DNA of 64,000 nt from Bacillus sp. ISL-51 (GCF_018613535.1 NZ_JAGGQB010000005.1:620001-684000), one strand, 5' to 3'; counted from the first letter of the stretch, positions 18,158 to 28,760 are shown. The notes: generated by a model not told the origin, from the letters alone. Made by a program: numbers and translations.

Positions 18158-18718
18158 ATGATGAAATTAACAGAAATGATGCATATCGCTGTGTTTACAG
18201 CCATTATGGGCGTATTGGGATTGATCCCGCCTCTTTTCTTATCCTTTACGCCCGTTCCGATCACACTCCAGACGGTCGGCGTGCTCTTATCGGGAAGCAT
18301 ATTAAAACCGAAAGCCGCTTTTTTAAGCCAATTGCTGTTTTTGCTGCTCGTGGCCTTCGGAGCGCCCCTGCTCTCCGGCGGAAGGGGCGGATTCGGTGTA
18401 TTTTTCGGCCCGAGTGCAGGGTATCTTTTATCATATCCGCTTGCGGCTTTGCTGCTCAGCATCAGTATTCAAAGGCTTCGCACTGTTTCCGTTCCCAATT
18501 TGTTTATCAGGCAGTTTTTATTCGGCGTGCTGCTTTTGTATGTGATCGGCGTTCCCTTTCAGTCGGCATTGATGCACATTGATATATGGACAGCCGCCAA
18601 GCTCAGCCTTGTATACGTGCCCGGAGATTTACTGAAAGCCGCCGCGGCCTCGTTTGCAGCCGTCAGAATCAGAAAAACGCTGCAAGTGTCGCAGCTGCTT
18701 TATACGAAAGGAAGCTGA
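18158..18718 (+). CDS. bioY2: Biotin transporter substrate-binding subunit BioY
   Basis: 186 residues with about six membrane helices. The BioY pattern is visible: FTAIMGVLGLIPPLFLSFTP, VPITLQTVGVLLSGSILKPK and FFGPSAGYLLSYPLAA. It is the S component of an ECF transporter and takes up biotin or a precursor, using the shared EcfAAT module encoded elsewhere. GGAGG precedes the ATG. It is the first gene of a unit with yhfT and yhfS, known as yhfU in B. subtilis, and the BirA operator before it agrees with a biotin role. Confidence 0.93.
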   Translation: MMKLTEMMHIAVFTAIMGVLGLIPPLFLSFTPVPITLQTVGVLLSGSILKPKAAFLSQLLFLLLVAFGAPLLSGGRGGFGVFFGPSAGYLLSYPLAALLLSISIQRLRTVSVPNLFIRQFLFGVLLLYVIGVPFQSALMHIDIWTAAKLSLVYVPGDLLKAAAASFAAVRIRKTLQVSQLLYTKGS

Positions 18719-18720
18719 AT

Positions 18721-20163
18721 ATGCTTATTACATCCGCCTATTCGGCAATTGCCGGGTGCGCGCCGGAACACATCGCGATTCAGACAGAAACAGAAGAGCT
18801 CACATATCAAAAGTGGAACAGACTTGTGAATCAGACGGCGAACTGGCTCCGCAGCCTGGAATATAAACCGGAAAAAATAGCGATTTTATTACCGAACGGG
18901 ATTCCGTTTTTACAACTGTTTGCCGGAGCTGCGCATGCGGGCTGCACGGCGATCCCGTTAGATCCGCGCTGGACAGCCGCCGAGTGCGAGGATCATCTGT
19001 ACATAAGCAGTGCGGATTTGGTCATTACGGCCTCATCGTTATACAGCAGGCTGGCCGGTATCATGACACCTGTTATGCTGTGGGAAGAGTGTAAGTCTTT
19101 GATTGATGCCGGACCCGCTTCCTATGTGCCTCCCGTCAGCGGAGAACGGGTCTTTTATATGGGCTTTACTTCCGGGTCTGCAGGAAAGCCGAAAGCCTTC
19201 ACCCGCTCTCACCGTTCATGGCTGGAGAGCTTTTCTTGCACGAAACGTGATTTTCACATTTCCCCGCATGATCAAGTGCTGATACCGGGTACACTTCGTT
19301 CGTCACACTTTTTGTACGGCGCAGTCAGTACGCTGTTTCTCGGCGGAACCGTCATGCTTCAAAAAAAATTCAATCCGGCCGAGATAAATGACAGGCTGGC
19401 ACAAGCTGACGTCCTTTATACCGTTCCAACGATGACAGACGCCTTGCTGTCGATTGAGGCGTTTCCCGACAAAACGCTCAAACTGATTTCTTCGGGTGCA
19501 GACTGGCCGGCTCCGGCTAAACAAGCCCTGACAGCCCGCTATCCGCGCCTTTTGTTATATGATTTTTACGGAACGTCAGAGCTGAGTTTTGTGGCGCTGC
19601 TTTCACCTGAAGACAGCGTCCGAAAGCCTGAGGCCGCGGGCCGTTCGTTTCAAAATGTCCGGATCGAAATCCGCCGGCCGGACGGAGAGTGCTGCCGGAC
19701 GGGTGAAACCGGTAAGATTTTTGTGAACAGCCCCATGCAGTTTTCAGGATACATAAACGGCCACAAGCCTGATGATTCAGGATGGATGACGGTTGATGAC
19801 ATGGGGTATGTCGACGAGGAAGGGTTTCTTTATGTGGCAGGAAGAGAAAACGGCATGATCCTATACGGCGGACTGAATGTATTTCCGGAAGAAATTGAAC
19901 GGGTGCTGAATACCTGCCCCGGAGTGAGGAAGGCAGCTGTCGCGGGCGTTCCTGATGATTATTGGGGCGAAATCGCCGTGGCGGTGATCGACGGAAACGC
20001 CGATGTAAAGGAACTGAAAAAGCAATGCAGAGAAAAACTGGCCGCATATAAAGTTCCTAAGAGATGGCTGTTTACAGAAGACATACCGGAAACGGCGGGC
20101 GGTAAAATCGCCCGTGCCGCCGTTACACAATGGGCAAAGGATATGATGGAATGGAAGCTGTAA
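18721..20163 (+). CDS. yhfT: Acyl-CoA synthetase (AMP-dependent ligase family)
   Basis: 480 residues. The adenylate-forming motifs are present: P-loop FTSGSAGKPKAF near residue 150 (the usual PKG is PKA here), YGTSE near 282, MTVDDMGYVDEEG near 358 and the C-terminal lysine in ETAGGKIARAA near 461. It likely activates a carboxylic acid to its CoA thioester; the acid is unknown. I chose the ATG at 18721, two bases after the bioY2 stop, with GGAAG before it. Being in a biotin-regulated unit, it may prepare a pimelate-like or fatty acid for biotin synthesis; this is inference. Confidence 0.88.
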   Translation: MLITSAYSAIAGCAPEHIAIQTETEELTYQKWNRLVNQTANWLRSLEYKPEKIAILLPNGIPFLQLFAGAAHAGCTAIPLDPRWTAAECEDHLYISSADLVITASSLYSRLAGIMTPVMLWEECKSLIDAGPASYVPPVSGERVFYMGFTSGSAGKPKAFTRSHRSWLESFSCTKRDFHISPHDQVLIPGTLRSSHFLYGAVSTLFLGGTVMLQKKFNPAEINDRLAQADVLYTVPTMTDALLSIEAFPDKTLKLISSGADWPAPAKQALTARYPRLLLYDFYGTSELSFVALLSPEDSVRKPEAAGRSFQNVRIEIRRPDGECCRTGETGKIFVNSPMQFSGYINGHKPDDSGWMTVDDMGYVDEEGFLYVAGRENGMILYGGLNVFPEEIERVLNTCPGVRKAAVAGVPDDYWGEIAVAVIDGNADVKELKKQCREKLAAYKVPKRWLFTEDIPETAGGKIARAAVTQWAKDMMEWKL

Positions 20164-21242
20164 TCACAGATGCAAAACGAACGATTTTTGCACAGGAAAA
20201 CGGTCTGCTGAAAGACAGTCTTCCTGAAGATTTAGCGGCGCCGCTGATCCGCCATCTCAGCCAGGCAGCACCCGGTCACATTGATGAAGTCCTTTTCGGA
20301 AACGCGACGGGACGCGGAGGGAATCTTGCCCGCCTGTCAGCATTAAAAGCCGGGCTTCCTTTAAGCGTTTCCGGGACGACCGTTGACAGACAATGCGGTT
20401 CAGGGCTCGAAGCGGTGAGAATTGCCTGCAATTTTGTAAAAGCTGGCGCTGGAAGCATGTATATCGCGGGAGGAGCGGAAAGCAGCAGCCGCTCCCCCTT
20501 TTCTTCACGTGCGCGTTTTTCTCCTGAGCATATCGGCGACCCCGATATGGGGATAGCCGCCGAATACACGGCAGAAGCCTATTCGGTGACAAGAGAGATG
20601 CAGGACGAGTATGCTCTCCTCAGCTATAAACGAAGTTTGAAAGCGCAGGAAGACGGCTTGTACCATCAGGAGATCCTGCCCTATAACGGTTTCACCGCCG
20701 ACGAAAACATGATAAAAAAACGGAACATGGAGACTCTTATTTCCCGCGCCAAACCCGTGTTTCAGCCCGGCGGCACCGTAACCGCCGCCAACAGCTGCGG
20801 GATTTCTGACGGCGCCGCGGCACTTTGCGTTATGGAAGAACAAAAGGCGCGGGCACTCGGCTTAAAGCCGAGATTGCGCTTTGCCGGGAGCGCCGTAAGC
20901 GGCGTACATCCGAACTTCCCTTCAGCGGCACCAGTTTACGCGATAAAAAAGCTGCTGAACGAGCACTGCCTGTCACCGGATGATATTGATATGTATGAAA
21001 TAAACGAGGCGTTTGCCGTGAAAATATGCGTTTCATCACAGGAGCTCAAGGTGCCTTATTCCAAAATAAACGTCCGGGGCGGCGCTCTGTCAATCGGACA
21101 TCCGTACGGAGCTTCGGGAGCGGCGCTTGTCACCAGGCTTTTTTATGAAGCCGGGAGAAGGCCGGACGCCCGCTATGCCGCAGCAGCGATCGGCAGCGGA
21201 GGCGGCATCGGTCTGGCGATTCTCTTTGAAGTGCTGACATAA
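20151..21242 (+). CDS. yhfS: Thiolase-family protein lacking the second active-site cysteine
   Basis: 363 residues, shorter than the usual 390. The nucleophile Cys82 (DRQCGSGLEA), Asn285 (NEAFA) and His317 (GHPYGASG) are present. The C-terminal motif that normally reads CxGGG is IGSGGG here, so the usual proton-shuttling cysteine is glycine (residue 348). The loop domain is also short. It may still form or cleave a thioester bond, but not by the standard thiolase mechanism. It overlaps yhfT by 13 bases; AAAGG lies ten bases before the ATG. Confidence 0.88.
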   Translation: MEAVITDAKRTIFAQENGLLKDSLPEDLAAPLIRHLSQAAPGHIDEVLFGNATGRGGNLARLSALKAGLPLSVSGTTVDRQCGSGLEAVRIACNFVKAGAGSMYIAGGAESSSRSPFSSRARFSPEHIGDPDMGIAAEYTAEAYSVTREMQDEYALLSYKRSLKAQEDGLYHQEILPYNGFTADENMIKKRNMETLISRAKPVFQPGGTVTAANSCGISDGAAALCVMEEQKARALGLKPRLRFAGSAVSGVHPNFPSAAPVYAIKKLLNEHCLSPDDIDMYEINEAFAVKICVSSQELKVPYSKINVRGGALSIGHPYGASGAALVTRLFYEAGRRPDARYAAAAIGSGGGIGLAILFEVLT

Positions 21243-21295
21243 CGGCAGTATAATAGATTATATCTATTAAAAACAAAGATCGGAAAGGAGACATT

Positions 21296-21871
21296 ATGAC
21301 AGCCGTTTGTTTAGTTAGACATGGAGAGACCGATTGGAACGCCCAGAAAAAGCTGCAAGGCAAAACGGATATCCCGTTGAATGCGACGGGAGAGCGCCAA
21401 GCAAAAGAAACCGGAGAATACTTGAAAGATTTTTCATGGGATGTCATTGTATCGAGCCCGATGAAAAGAGCCAGAAAAACAGCCGACATCATTAACAGCT
21501 TTTTGAACCTCCCGATTGTCGAAATGGAAGACTTCAAAGAACGGAGCTATGGTGATGCGGAGGGAATGTCTTTACCGGAACGGTCAAAACGCTATCCCGA
21601 TAAAAACTACCCGAACATGGAAACCGACGAGGAACTGACAGACAGGATGTTGGCCGGTTTAGTGAAGGTGCAGCGGCAATTCCCCGAAAAAAAAGTGTTG
21701 ATCGTCGCCCACGGCGCAGCCATTCACGCCCTTTTGTCAGCCATTTCAGGCGGAGACATCGACATACAGAACGCAAAGCTTGTCAATGCGTGCCTGAGCA
21801 ATATCCAGTGGATCGAAAATAAGTGGCACGTCAAAGATTACAATGTAAGCAGCCATTTATCGGCGCAATAA
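21296..21871 (+). CDS. phoE: Histidine phosphatase family protein
   Basis: 191 residues. The histidine-phosphatase signature VRHGETDWN lies at the start (His about 9), with SPMKRARKTA and the second catalytic His in VAHGAAIHAL near residue 140. B. subtilis YhfR (PhoE) and its Geobacillus relative are broad-specificity phosphatases rather than phosphoglycerate mutases. AAGGAG precedes the ATG. It may be cotranscribed with the bioY2 unit (53-base gap) or have its own promoter; it ends in a terminator shared with yhfQ. Confidence 0.9.
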   Translation: MTAVCLVRHGETDWNAQKKLQGKTDIPLNATGERQAKETGEYLKDFSWDVIVSSPMKRARKTADIINSFLNLPIVEMEDFKERSYGDAEGMSLPERSKRYPDKNYPNMETDEELTDRMLAGLVKVQRQFPEKKVLIVAHGAAIHALLSAISGGDIDIQNAKLVNACLSNIQWIENKWHVKDYNVSSHLSAQ

Positions 21872-21874
21872 CGA

Positions 21875-21905
21875 AAAGCCCAAAACGGGAAGTTTTGGGC
21901 TTGTT
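21875..21905. terminator. Bidirectional terminator between phoE and yhfQ
   Basis: AAGCCCAAAAC-ggga-AGTTTTGGGCTT. The T-run is short on the plus strand. Confidence 0.75.
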
Positions 21906-22825
21906 CATTTGGACGGAACCATATTTTCGAGATCGTCTAAAATGGCGTCCGCTCCGTCAACACTTCGGCGAAGCGACCAACCCTTTCTGCCGCCGTTAAA
22001 AACGTGCCCGTTTTTAACGGCGGACAGCTGTCTCCACAACGGTTTTTCTTCAAACGCTTTATCTGGCTTTCCGCCAATAAGCACGATGTAATCGGGGTTG
22101 ATTTGGAAAAGCTTCTCCGGCGTCAGCTTCATATTGGCAGATGCTCCGCCGCTTGATTTGGTGCTTGTGCCGATCGCATACGTATAACCGGCGAGCGTCA
22201 TCAGCCGGGACGTGAAGAATTGGTCCTCCTTCGCCGTCATCCTGTCATTTGTGTTTTCGATTATTAAAATTGATTGGCCTTCAGCGTCCAGTTTTCTCTT
22301 CACTTCGCTCAGCTTTTCCTCATGGGCCGACAATTTTTTCTCCATGATGCCCTCTTTTCCGACCGCTTTTGCAATCGTAAGCGAGGCATCGACCGTATCC
22401 TGATAATCCGCATCGGCGTTTTTCAAAGCGATTGTCGGGGCAATTTGCTTCAGCTGATCGTACATTCCCTTGTGCCGGTTCATATCGGCAATGATTAAGT
22501 CAGGTTTTAAGGCGGCGATTGTTTCCAGACTCGGCTGTGACCGGGTGCCGACGGACGTATAGCCGTCCATTTTTTTCAGCACGTTTTGATTGATCAGCTG
22601 CTTCGGTTTATTGTCATCTGCCGCTCCGACCGGTTTTATGCCGAGGTCAAGCAGCGCGTCAATAAAGCCGATCTCCAGTACAACTACCCGTTTTGGATGT
22701 GCGGCCATATGCGCGGTCCCTAAATCATGCTTGACCGTGACTTGATGATCTTGTTCGTCAAGCGAGCATGCAGACAGCAGCAAGATGAACATAGAAATCA
22801 TAAGAACACTGACTGTTGTTTTCAT
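21905..22825 (-). CDS. yhfQ: Iron-siderophore/citrate ABC transporter binding lipoprotein
   Basis: 306 residues. A lipoprotein signal with lipobox LLSAC (Cys20) is followed by a periplasmic-binding-protein fold of the FecB/FepB class: HPKRVVVLEIGFIDALLDLGIKPVG and IAALKPDLIIADMNRHKG. It would capture a ferric chelate at the cell surface and hand it to an iron permease encoded elsewhere, since no permease gene is adjacent. A perfect Fur box lies about 63 bases upstream. Confidence 0.9.
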   Translation of the reverse strand: MKTTVSVLMISMFILLLSACSLDEQDHQVTVKHDLGTAHMAAHPKRVVVLEIGFIDALLDLGIKPVGAADDNKPKQLINQNVLKKMDGYTSVGTRSQPSLETIAALKPDLIIADMNRHKGMYDQLKQIAPTIALKNADADYQDTVDASLTIAKAVGKEGIMEKKLSAHEEKLSEVKRKLDAEGQSILIIENTNDRMTAKEDQFFTSRLMTLAGYTYAIGTSTKSSGGASANMKLTPEKLFQINPDYIVLIGGKPDKAFEEKPLWRQLSAVKNGHVFNGGRKGWSLRRSVDGADAILDDLENMVPSK

Positions 22826-23228
22826 ACGCAGCCTCTCCCGCTTAATTCTTTTTTCCGCATATTATACCATTCTCGCCATAAAAATAATGATAATCATTAT
22901 CATTATTTTTATAAAATGGTTTCACATTTTCTCTTTGCAAAACCTTTTACAGCCTTTTCCATCATGAATAATGCCGAGCCTCGGCTTCCTCTCCATCTGC
23001 TATGCTCATTCAACAAAAGATGACATTTCTCCCGTTTTGGAAATCGCCCCCCAAAAAGGAAGCGAATCATTTTTCCTAGCAAACAGCGTGACGAATGTGC
23101 CTATGCATATTTACACATGTCCATCTCTCGGTTTTTTCCATTAAAATTTAAATATTTCGTGTTCCTATTGAAATAAAGAGAGATGATATACCTAAATAGG
23201 AAAAAATGTTTCTTAAAAAAATTGGGTC
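22826..23228. promoter_or_regulatory. yhfQ-aprE divergent spacer
   Basis: Together with the aprE promoter and leader this is a 496-base gap between genes. It holds the Fur box near yhfQ and, towards aprE, a long AT-rich stretch. In B. subtilis the aprE upstream region binds DegU, ScoC, SinR and AbrB; ScoC is encoded at 53.6 kb. Individual sites are not placed with confidence. I see no credible reading frame. Confidence 0.6.
22888..22902. promoter_or_regulatory. Fur box of yhfQ
   Basis: TGATAATCATTATCA is a perfect 7-1-7 Fur box, extended on both sides by further near-symmetric AT-rich bases. Confidence 0.92.
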
Positions 23229-23257
23229 TACTAAAATATTATTCCATAATATACAAT
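23229..23257 (+). promoter_or_regulatory. aprE promoter
   Basis: -35 TACTAA (23229-23234) and -10 TACAAT (23252-23257) with a 17-base spacer, the same as the B. subtilis aprE sigma-A promoter. The poor -35 fits dependence on activators. Confidence 0.8.
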
Positions 23258-23264
23258 TAATCCA

Positions 23265-23294
23265 CAGAATAGTCTGTGTCTATTGATTATTCTG
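23265..23294 (+). promoter_or_regulatory. aprE leader stem-loop
   Basis: CAGAATA (23265-23271) pairs with TATTCTG (23288-23294) at the start of the transcript. In B. subtilis this leader hairpin makes aprE mRNA unusually stable. Confidence 0.7.
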
Positions 23295-23318
23295 CAAATT
23301 ACAAAAGGGAGAGGATAA

Positions 23319-24470
<1,152 letters not shown>

Positions 24471-24475
24471 AACAG

Positions 24476-24513
24476 AAAAAACCGGCGGGGAAAGACTCCC
24501 GCCGGTTTTTTTA
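24476..24513. terminator. Terminator between aprE and yhfN
   Basis: AACCGGCGGG-gaaagact-CCCGCCGGTT with a long T-run and A residues on the other side; a very strong stem. Confidence 0.92.
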
Positions 24514-25764
24514 TTATTTTTCTTCCTCCGCATGTTCAATCCGTTCCATAATAGACGGATGACTGCCTCTGAATACTTTAACAAGAAGCGGCGGATTGAC
24601 GCGGCTCAGTCCGTTAACAGCCAGATCCTGAAACGTTTCCACGGCGGCTTCCCTGTCACCGGTCAGCTCAATCCCGTAACGGTCAGCGGCGGTTTCCTGA
24701 TAACGGGAAACGGCATTTGTCAAAGGATCGGATACAAAGCTGAGAACAGAAATAATCAGCAGTAAAAGCGGAAGAGCGGCCAAATCCCACGTGCCTTTGA
24801 TGTGTAACATTCGGCCGAAGGACAAAGACAGCCATTTAAAAAGCTTGTCAATGATATATAAACCAGCCAACGACAGCAGCAAGTAACCCGCAAGTCCGAT
24901 GTATACATGCTTCATGACATAGTGCCCCATCTCATGCCCCATAATAAACAGAATCTCCTGATCCTTCAATTTATGAAGGGTCGTATCCCACAGAACAATC
25001 CTCTTATTAGAGCCGATACCCGTCACATACGCGTTAAGCGCGTTTGTTTTCTCCGACATATTCACCTCGTAGACGTGATTTGCCGGAATATCCGCCTTAT
25101 CGGCAAGCGATAAAATTTTGCTTTCCAGCTCCTTGTCCTTAAGCGGGTAAAAGTCATTATACAAAGGATCAATGACAACCGGCTGCAAGAAAAACAAAAA
25201 CAGGGTAAACGGCACGGTCAGGCACCATGCGTAAAACCACCATCTTTTTGTATGCTTCGTGATCAGCCAGTAAAACACAAGCACACACAGCGCAACCAGC
25301 GGAAAACTGATCCAAAAATCAATGACGTGATCCCTCAACCAGCTTGCGGTTGTTTGCGTGGAAATATGGTAAGCAAGCGAAACACGGTAACCGATCCACT
25401 CTAACGGAAGCGAAGCCGCCGTGATAATAAGAGAAAGCACAAACACAAAGCTTACGATTTGCAGCACCCGAAAACGCACGGCTTTTTCCAGCCATTGCTT
25501 TATTTTTTTGGAAAGTCCTGTAATAAGAAGCAGAAAAAATAAAAACCAATCAAAAGGAACTCCGATAAAAAATAAAAAATCCTTCACGTTTGAAAAGTTC
25601 TCAGCAGCTGCCAATTTGCCCGGGCTCATAAACGATGCCGGATCCGCTTCCGTTCCCTTTACAGCCTCCGGAACAGCAGAGTCCCCTGTCATAAAGAAAT
25701 ACCAATAGAAAAAAAGTCCGTACAGCACATAGGCAAGACCCGCTGCCGCTATCCATTTGCGCAT
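24514..25764 (-). CDS. yhfN: M48-family zinc metalloprotease (Ste24/CAAX protease 1-like)
   Basis: 416 residues with several transmembrane helices. The zinc motif HEMGH lies in FIMGHEMGHYVMKH near residue 280, with the third ligand Glu in the later SRYQETAADRYG segment, all as in M48A peptidases. It would act in the membrane on hydrophobic or misfolded peptides; its role is unproven. GGAGGG precedes the ATG at 25764; the upstream ATG has none. It is the B. subtilis yhfN. Confidence 0.9.
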   Translation of the reverse strand: MRKWIAAAGLAYVLYGLFFYWYFFMTGDSAVPEAVKGTEADPASFMSPGKLAAAENFSNVKDFLFFIGVPFDWFLFFLLLITGLSKKIKQWLEKAVRFRVLQIVSFVFVLSLIITAASLPLEWIGYRVSLAYHISTQTTASWLRDHVIDFWISFPLVALCVLVFYWLITKHTKRWWFYAWCLTVPFTLFLFFLQPVVIDPLYNDFYPLKDKELESKILSLADKADIPANHVYEVNMSEKTNALNAYVTGIGSNKRIVLWDTTLHKLKDQEILFIMGHEMGHYVMKHVYIGLAGYLLLSLAGLYIIDKLFKWLSLSFGRMLHIKGTWDLAALPLLLLIISVLSFVSDPLTNAVSRYQETAADRYGIELTGDREAAVETFQDLAVNGLSRVNPPLLVKVFRGSHPSIMERIEHAEEEK

Positions 25765-25916
25765 GGAAGTCTCCCTCCTTACCCTCAATACTTACTTCTA
25801 TTGTAAGCATAAATGCAAATAATTAGAACCAAGCCCTCTGGCGATGTTAATCTTTTCATAACAGAGAAGAATGGAACATCAGGAAGCGGGAAAGACTAAT
25901 GGCTGGAGTGATGAAT

Positions 25917-26312
25917 ATGAAAAAAATAATCGCATCTATCGCAGTGATCGCCCTATTGGTCATTACTTTTTTCTATGTATACAGCCGTACCGGCGATGTG
26001 TTCCCTTCAAGCAACGCAGATCTTATTATTTTGTCTGCGCACGGAAAAGAAAAAACGAACATTAAAAACAGACAGAATGTAAAGGATATGCTCGACATCT
26101 TGAATCAAGGAAAACAAGTAAAACAAACCAAAAGTGTATCGCCTGATTACGATGCAACCATTAAATACCATGAAGATCGTTTTGATTCATTCAGCATGTG
26201 GCTCGACGGCGAACAGCATATGATATACAAGCATAAAGATACGTATTACAGGCTGAACCGCCATGATACGAAGCTGTTGCAAAGCATCATAAAAGAAGAA
26301 TCGAAGAGCTGA
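25917..26312 (+). CDS. yhfM: Small membrane-anchored or secreted protein
   Basis: 131 residues. A hydrophobic N-terminal segment (KKIIASIAVIALLVITFFYVY) acts as signal or anchor, followed by a soluble domain with no motif known to me. The ATG at 25917 has GGAG nine bases upstream, better placed than for the ATG at 25911. Recognised as YhfM; function unknown. It is divergent from yhfN and ends in a terminator. Confidence 0.72.
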   Translation: MKKIIASIAVIALLVITFFYVYSRTGDVFPSSNADLIILSAHGKEKTNIKNRQNVKDMLDILNQGKQVKQTKSVSPDYDATIKYHEDRFDSFSMWLDGEQHMIYKHKDTYYRLNRHDTKLLQSIIKEESKS

Positions 26313-26325
26313 CGGCATACACCTG

Positions 26326-26354
26326 AAAAGCGAAGCCAGAGGCTTCGCTTTTTT
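26326..26354. terminator. Bidirectional terminator between yhfM and lcfB
   Basis: AAAGCGAAGCC-aga-GGCTTCGCTTT with T-run. Confidence 0.88.
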
Positions 26355-26359
26355 GGGAT

Positions 26360-27901
26360 TCATTTCGGAAGCATGTCCCGAACAGCACGCCTCAGCAGCT
26401 TTCCGGTCGCATTTTTAGGAATCTCTTCAAGAAAAACAACTGCCGCAGGGCGTTTATATTTCGCGAGATGCTTTTCACAGTAATCAAAAATGTCCTGCTC
26501 TGTCAGCGAACTGTGCGCCGGCACGATATAGGCATGCACCGCCTCCCCCGTTTTGGCGTCCGGAGCGCCGATCACAACGGCTTCTTTCACCTCTTCATGG
26601 CTGTAAAGCACTTCTTCCACTTCACGGGGATAAACATTGTATCCGCCGACAATGATCATATCTTTTTTTCGATCGACAATATAAAAATAACCATCCTCGT
26701 CGCGTTTCGCCAAATCACCCGTGTAAAGCCAGCCGTCCTTTAACGCATGCTTCGTTTCCTCGGGCATTTTGTAGTAGCCCTTCATCACATTAGGCCCCTT
26801 TACGATCAATTCCCCCACTTGGTGATCCGGCAGTTCGCGGCCGAGCGGATCGACGACTTTATTTTCCACATGTAAAATATTCGTCCCGATCGAGCCTGGT
26901 TTTCTGCCCCTGTCGAACGGATTAAAACAAGTGACGGGAGAGGCTTCTGAAAGCCCGTATCCCTCTAAAATGCTCACTTTAAAGGTTTGTTCAAAAGCTT
27001 GCAAAAGAGCGACCGGCATAGACGCACCGCCTGAAATGCACAGTCTCACAGAAGCAAAATCCTCTGCCGTGCCGTGCTCGTACTGATATAAGTAGTTATA
27101 CATTGTCGGAACGCCCGCAAAAATCGTTGCCTGCCGGCGCTTGATGAGTTTAAAAACAGACGCCGGGCTGAATTGCGGCTCAATTAACACGCACGCCCCG
27201 CTCATCAGGGGTGCATTCATACAAACGGTTAAACAAAAGACATGAAACATCGGCAATGTCGCGACGATTTTATCTTTCTCATTCATTCCTAAATAGCCGG
27301 CGACATCATTTGCATTGGAAAAAAGATTTTGATGGGTAAGCATAGCGCCTTTCGGTTTACCTGTCGTCCCCGAGGTGTATAAGATCACGGCAGTATCATC
27401 TTGGGACAATGTCGGATAGCTTCTTTCTCGTTCCATAGGATGGAGCATTTGTGTAAACGTTATCATTTTTGTGCGCAATTGAGGGTCTTCTGTCACCGGA
27501 GCGTTCTCTGTCGTTTGACTTATGATCATATGCTCCAAAAGCGGTAATGAGCCGTGCAGGCGTTCAAATACGGGAATCAATTGATCCGCCGCGGCTATCG
27601 CTTTGACATCGCCGTTGTTCAGCATATAGCCGATTTCTGTCGGTGTATACGTTGGGTTGATCGGGACAACTACAACTCCCGCTTTTAAAGCGCCGAAGAA
27701 CGCAATGACAAAATCAGGCGTGTTTCCGAGCAGCAGCGCAAGATGATCCCCTTTTTTCAGTCCTCTGTCCTCCAATCCGTTTGCGAATTTTTCAATCTTA
27801 CCTGCCAGCTCCTCGTACGTCATGTACTCATCTTGAAACAGACAAGCTGGTTTTTCCGGTTTCTGTGCTGCCGTTTCTTCCAATTTGGAAACCAGATTCA
27901 T
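26360..27901 (-). CDS. lcfB: Long-chain fatty-acid-CoA ligase
   Basis: 513 residues. The adenylation motifs are canonical: [16 protein letters not shown] near residue 175, YGLSEASPV near 316, [24 protein letters not shown] near 395-415 and the catalytic lysine in [11 protein letters not shown] near 500. It activates long-chain fatty acids to CoA thioesters to begin beta-oxidation. A perfect FadR operator lies just upstream, so it is induced by long-chain acyl-CoA. AAGGGGTG precedes the ATG. Confidence 0.93.
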   Translation of the reverse strand: MNLVSKLEETAAQKPEKPACLFQDEYMTYEELAGKIEKFANGLEDRGLKKGDHLALLLGNTPDFVIAFFGALKAGVVVVPINPTYTPTEIGYMLNNGDVKAIAAADQLIPVFERLHGSLPLLEHMIISQTTENAPVTEDPQLRTKMITFTQMLHPMERERSYPTLSQDDTAVILYTSGTTGKPKGAMLTHQNLFSNANDVAGYLGMNEKDKIVATLPMFHVFCLTVCMNAPLMSGACVLIEPQFSPASVFKLIKRRQATIFAGVPTMYNYLYQYEHGTAEDFASVRLCISGGASMPVALLQAFEQTFKVSILEGYGLSEASPVTCFNPFDRGRKPGSIGTNILHVENKVVDPLGRELPDHQVGELIVKGPNVMKGYYKMPEETKHALKDGWLYTGDLAKRDEDGYFYIVDRKKDMIIVGGYNVYPREVEEVLYSHEEVKEAVVIGAPDAKTGEAVHAYIVPAHSSLTEQDIFDYCEKHLAKYKRPAAVVFLEEIPKNATGKLLRRAVRDMLPK

Positions 27902-27924
27902 TTTCCCACCCCTTTAAAAATGTA

Positions 27925-27944
27925 ATGAATGAATAGTCATTCAT
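27925..27944. promoter_or_regulatory. FadR operator of lcfB
   Basis: ATGAATGAATAGTCATTCAT matches the Bacillus FadR consensus (WTGAATGAMTANTCATTCAW) at every position, 24-43 bases upstream of the start codon. Confidence 0.9.
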
Positions 27945-27985
27945 TAATGCGGAATAAACGTTCACTTTTCATTATAGAAAAATAT

Positions 27986-28018
27986 AGAAAAACACTCAAG
28001 GGCAAAAAGCCCCGAGTG
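27986..28018 (-). terminator. Terminator of yhfK
   Basis: On the minus strand CACTCGGGGC-ttttt-GCCCTTGAGTG is followed by a T-run. Confidence 0.75.
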
Positions 28019-28033
28019 CCGGAAAACCGAAAA

Positions 28034-28681
28034 CTACACTTGTTTCAGCGCTTCTCTTATCGGCGTGCCGCCTGCCGTCAGATCAAACGCCTTGCCATGT
28101 GTATTCATTTCATCTAAAGAGGCGAGAACCGTTTGTGCGACATCTTCTCTTGAAATAGACCCTCTTTCTAAATCGACAGCCGCTGCAACCATGCCCGTGC
28201 CCGGATCATTCAAAAGCCCGCCGGGACGGATAATCGTATACGTCAGACCGCTTGCTTCAAGGATTTTGTCCGCATAATGCTTCGCAGCGTAATACGGCTT
28301 CAAAGATTCATTCCAATTCTCGCGGTTATGGGCCTGAAGAGCGCTGACCATCACGAACCGATCAATTCCGGCGGACTTTGCCGCTTCTATGGCTTTTGCC
28401 GCTCCGTCAAGATCAATTAAAAGCGTTTTATCATATCCCGTGCTGCCTCCTGATCCCGCGGCAAAAACAACGGCGTCACACCCCTGTGCGGCTTTTGCAA
28501 TATCCTCCGTGCTTCCTTCTAAATTCGCAGTGACGGCCTCCGTTCCGGCAGCTTGAAGCGCTTCTTTCTGCTCTTGTTTTCTGACCATTGCCCGGACGGT
28601 ATGTGTGCCGTCTTTTTGAAACAGCCCGACCAGTCTTTGTCCGATCTGTCCGTTCGCACCGATGAGAAATACTTTCATCAT
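28034..28681 (-). CDS. yhfK: NAD(P)-binding atypical SDR protein
   Basis: 215 residues. The Rossmann loop IGANGQIGQRLVGLFQKDG (residues 7-25) and the GCDAVVFAAGSGG stretch place it in the atypical SDR group with NmrA-like or flavin-reductase-like members. A catalytic triad is not complete, so it may be a reductase for small molecules or a redox sensor. GGAGGGATC precedes the double ATG (28681 or 28678). Recognised as YhfK; function unknown. Confidence 0.85.
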   Translation of the reverse strand: MMKVFLIGANGQIGQRLVGLFQKDGTHTVRAMVRKQEQKEALQAAGTEAVTANLEGSTEDIAKAAQGCDAVVFAAGSGGSTGYDKTLLIDLDGAAKAIEAAKSAGIDRFVMVSALQAHNRENWNESLKPYYAAKHYADKILEASGLTYTIIRPGGLLNDPGTGMVAAAVDLERGSISREDVAQTVLASLDEMNTHGKAFDLTAGGTPIREALKQV

Positions 28682-28760
28682 GATCCCTCCCTATGTTCAT
28701 TGTGTGCCTATCATTTCATACAAGCGAACGCCTTTTCAAATGATGTGTTTGGCAAATGCT

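Noticed and set aside
19517-20047. Long open frame of 176 codons on the strand opposite yhfT
   Set aside because: Entirely inside a well-supported acyl-CoA ligase gene, rich in Arg, Pro and Ser as in antisense shadows, without ribosome binding site.
21905-22825. Complete siderophore uptake operon with yhfQ
   Set aside because: Only the binding protein is present; flanking genes are phoE and aprE, with no permease or ATPase.
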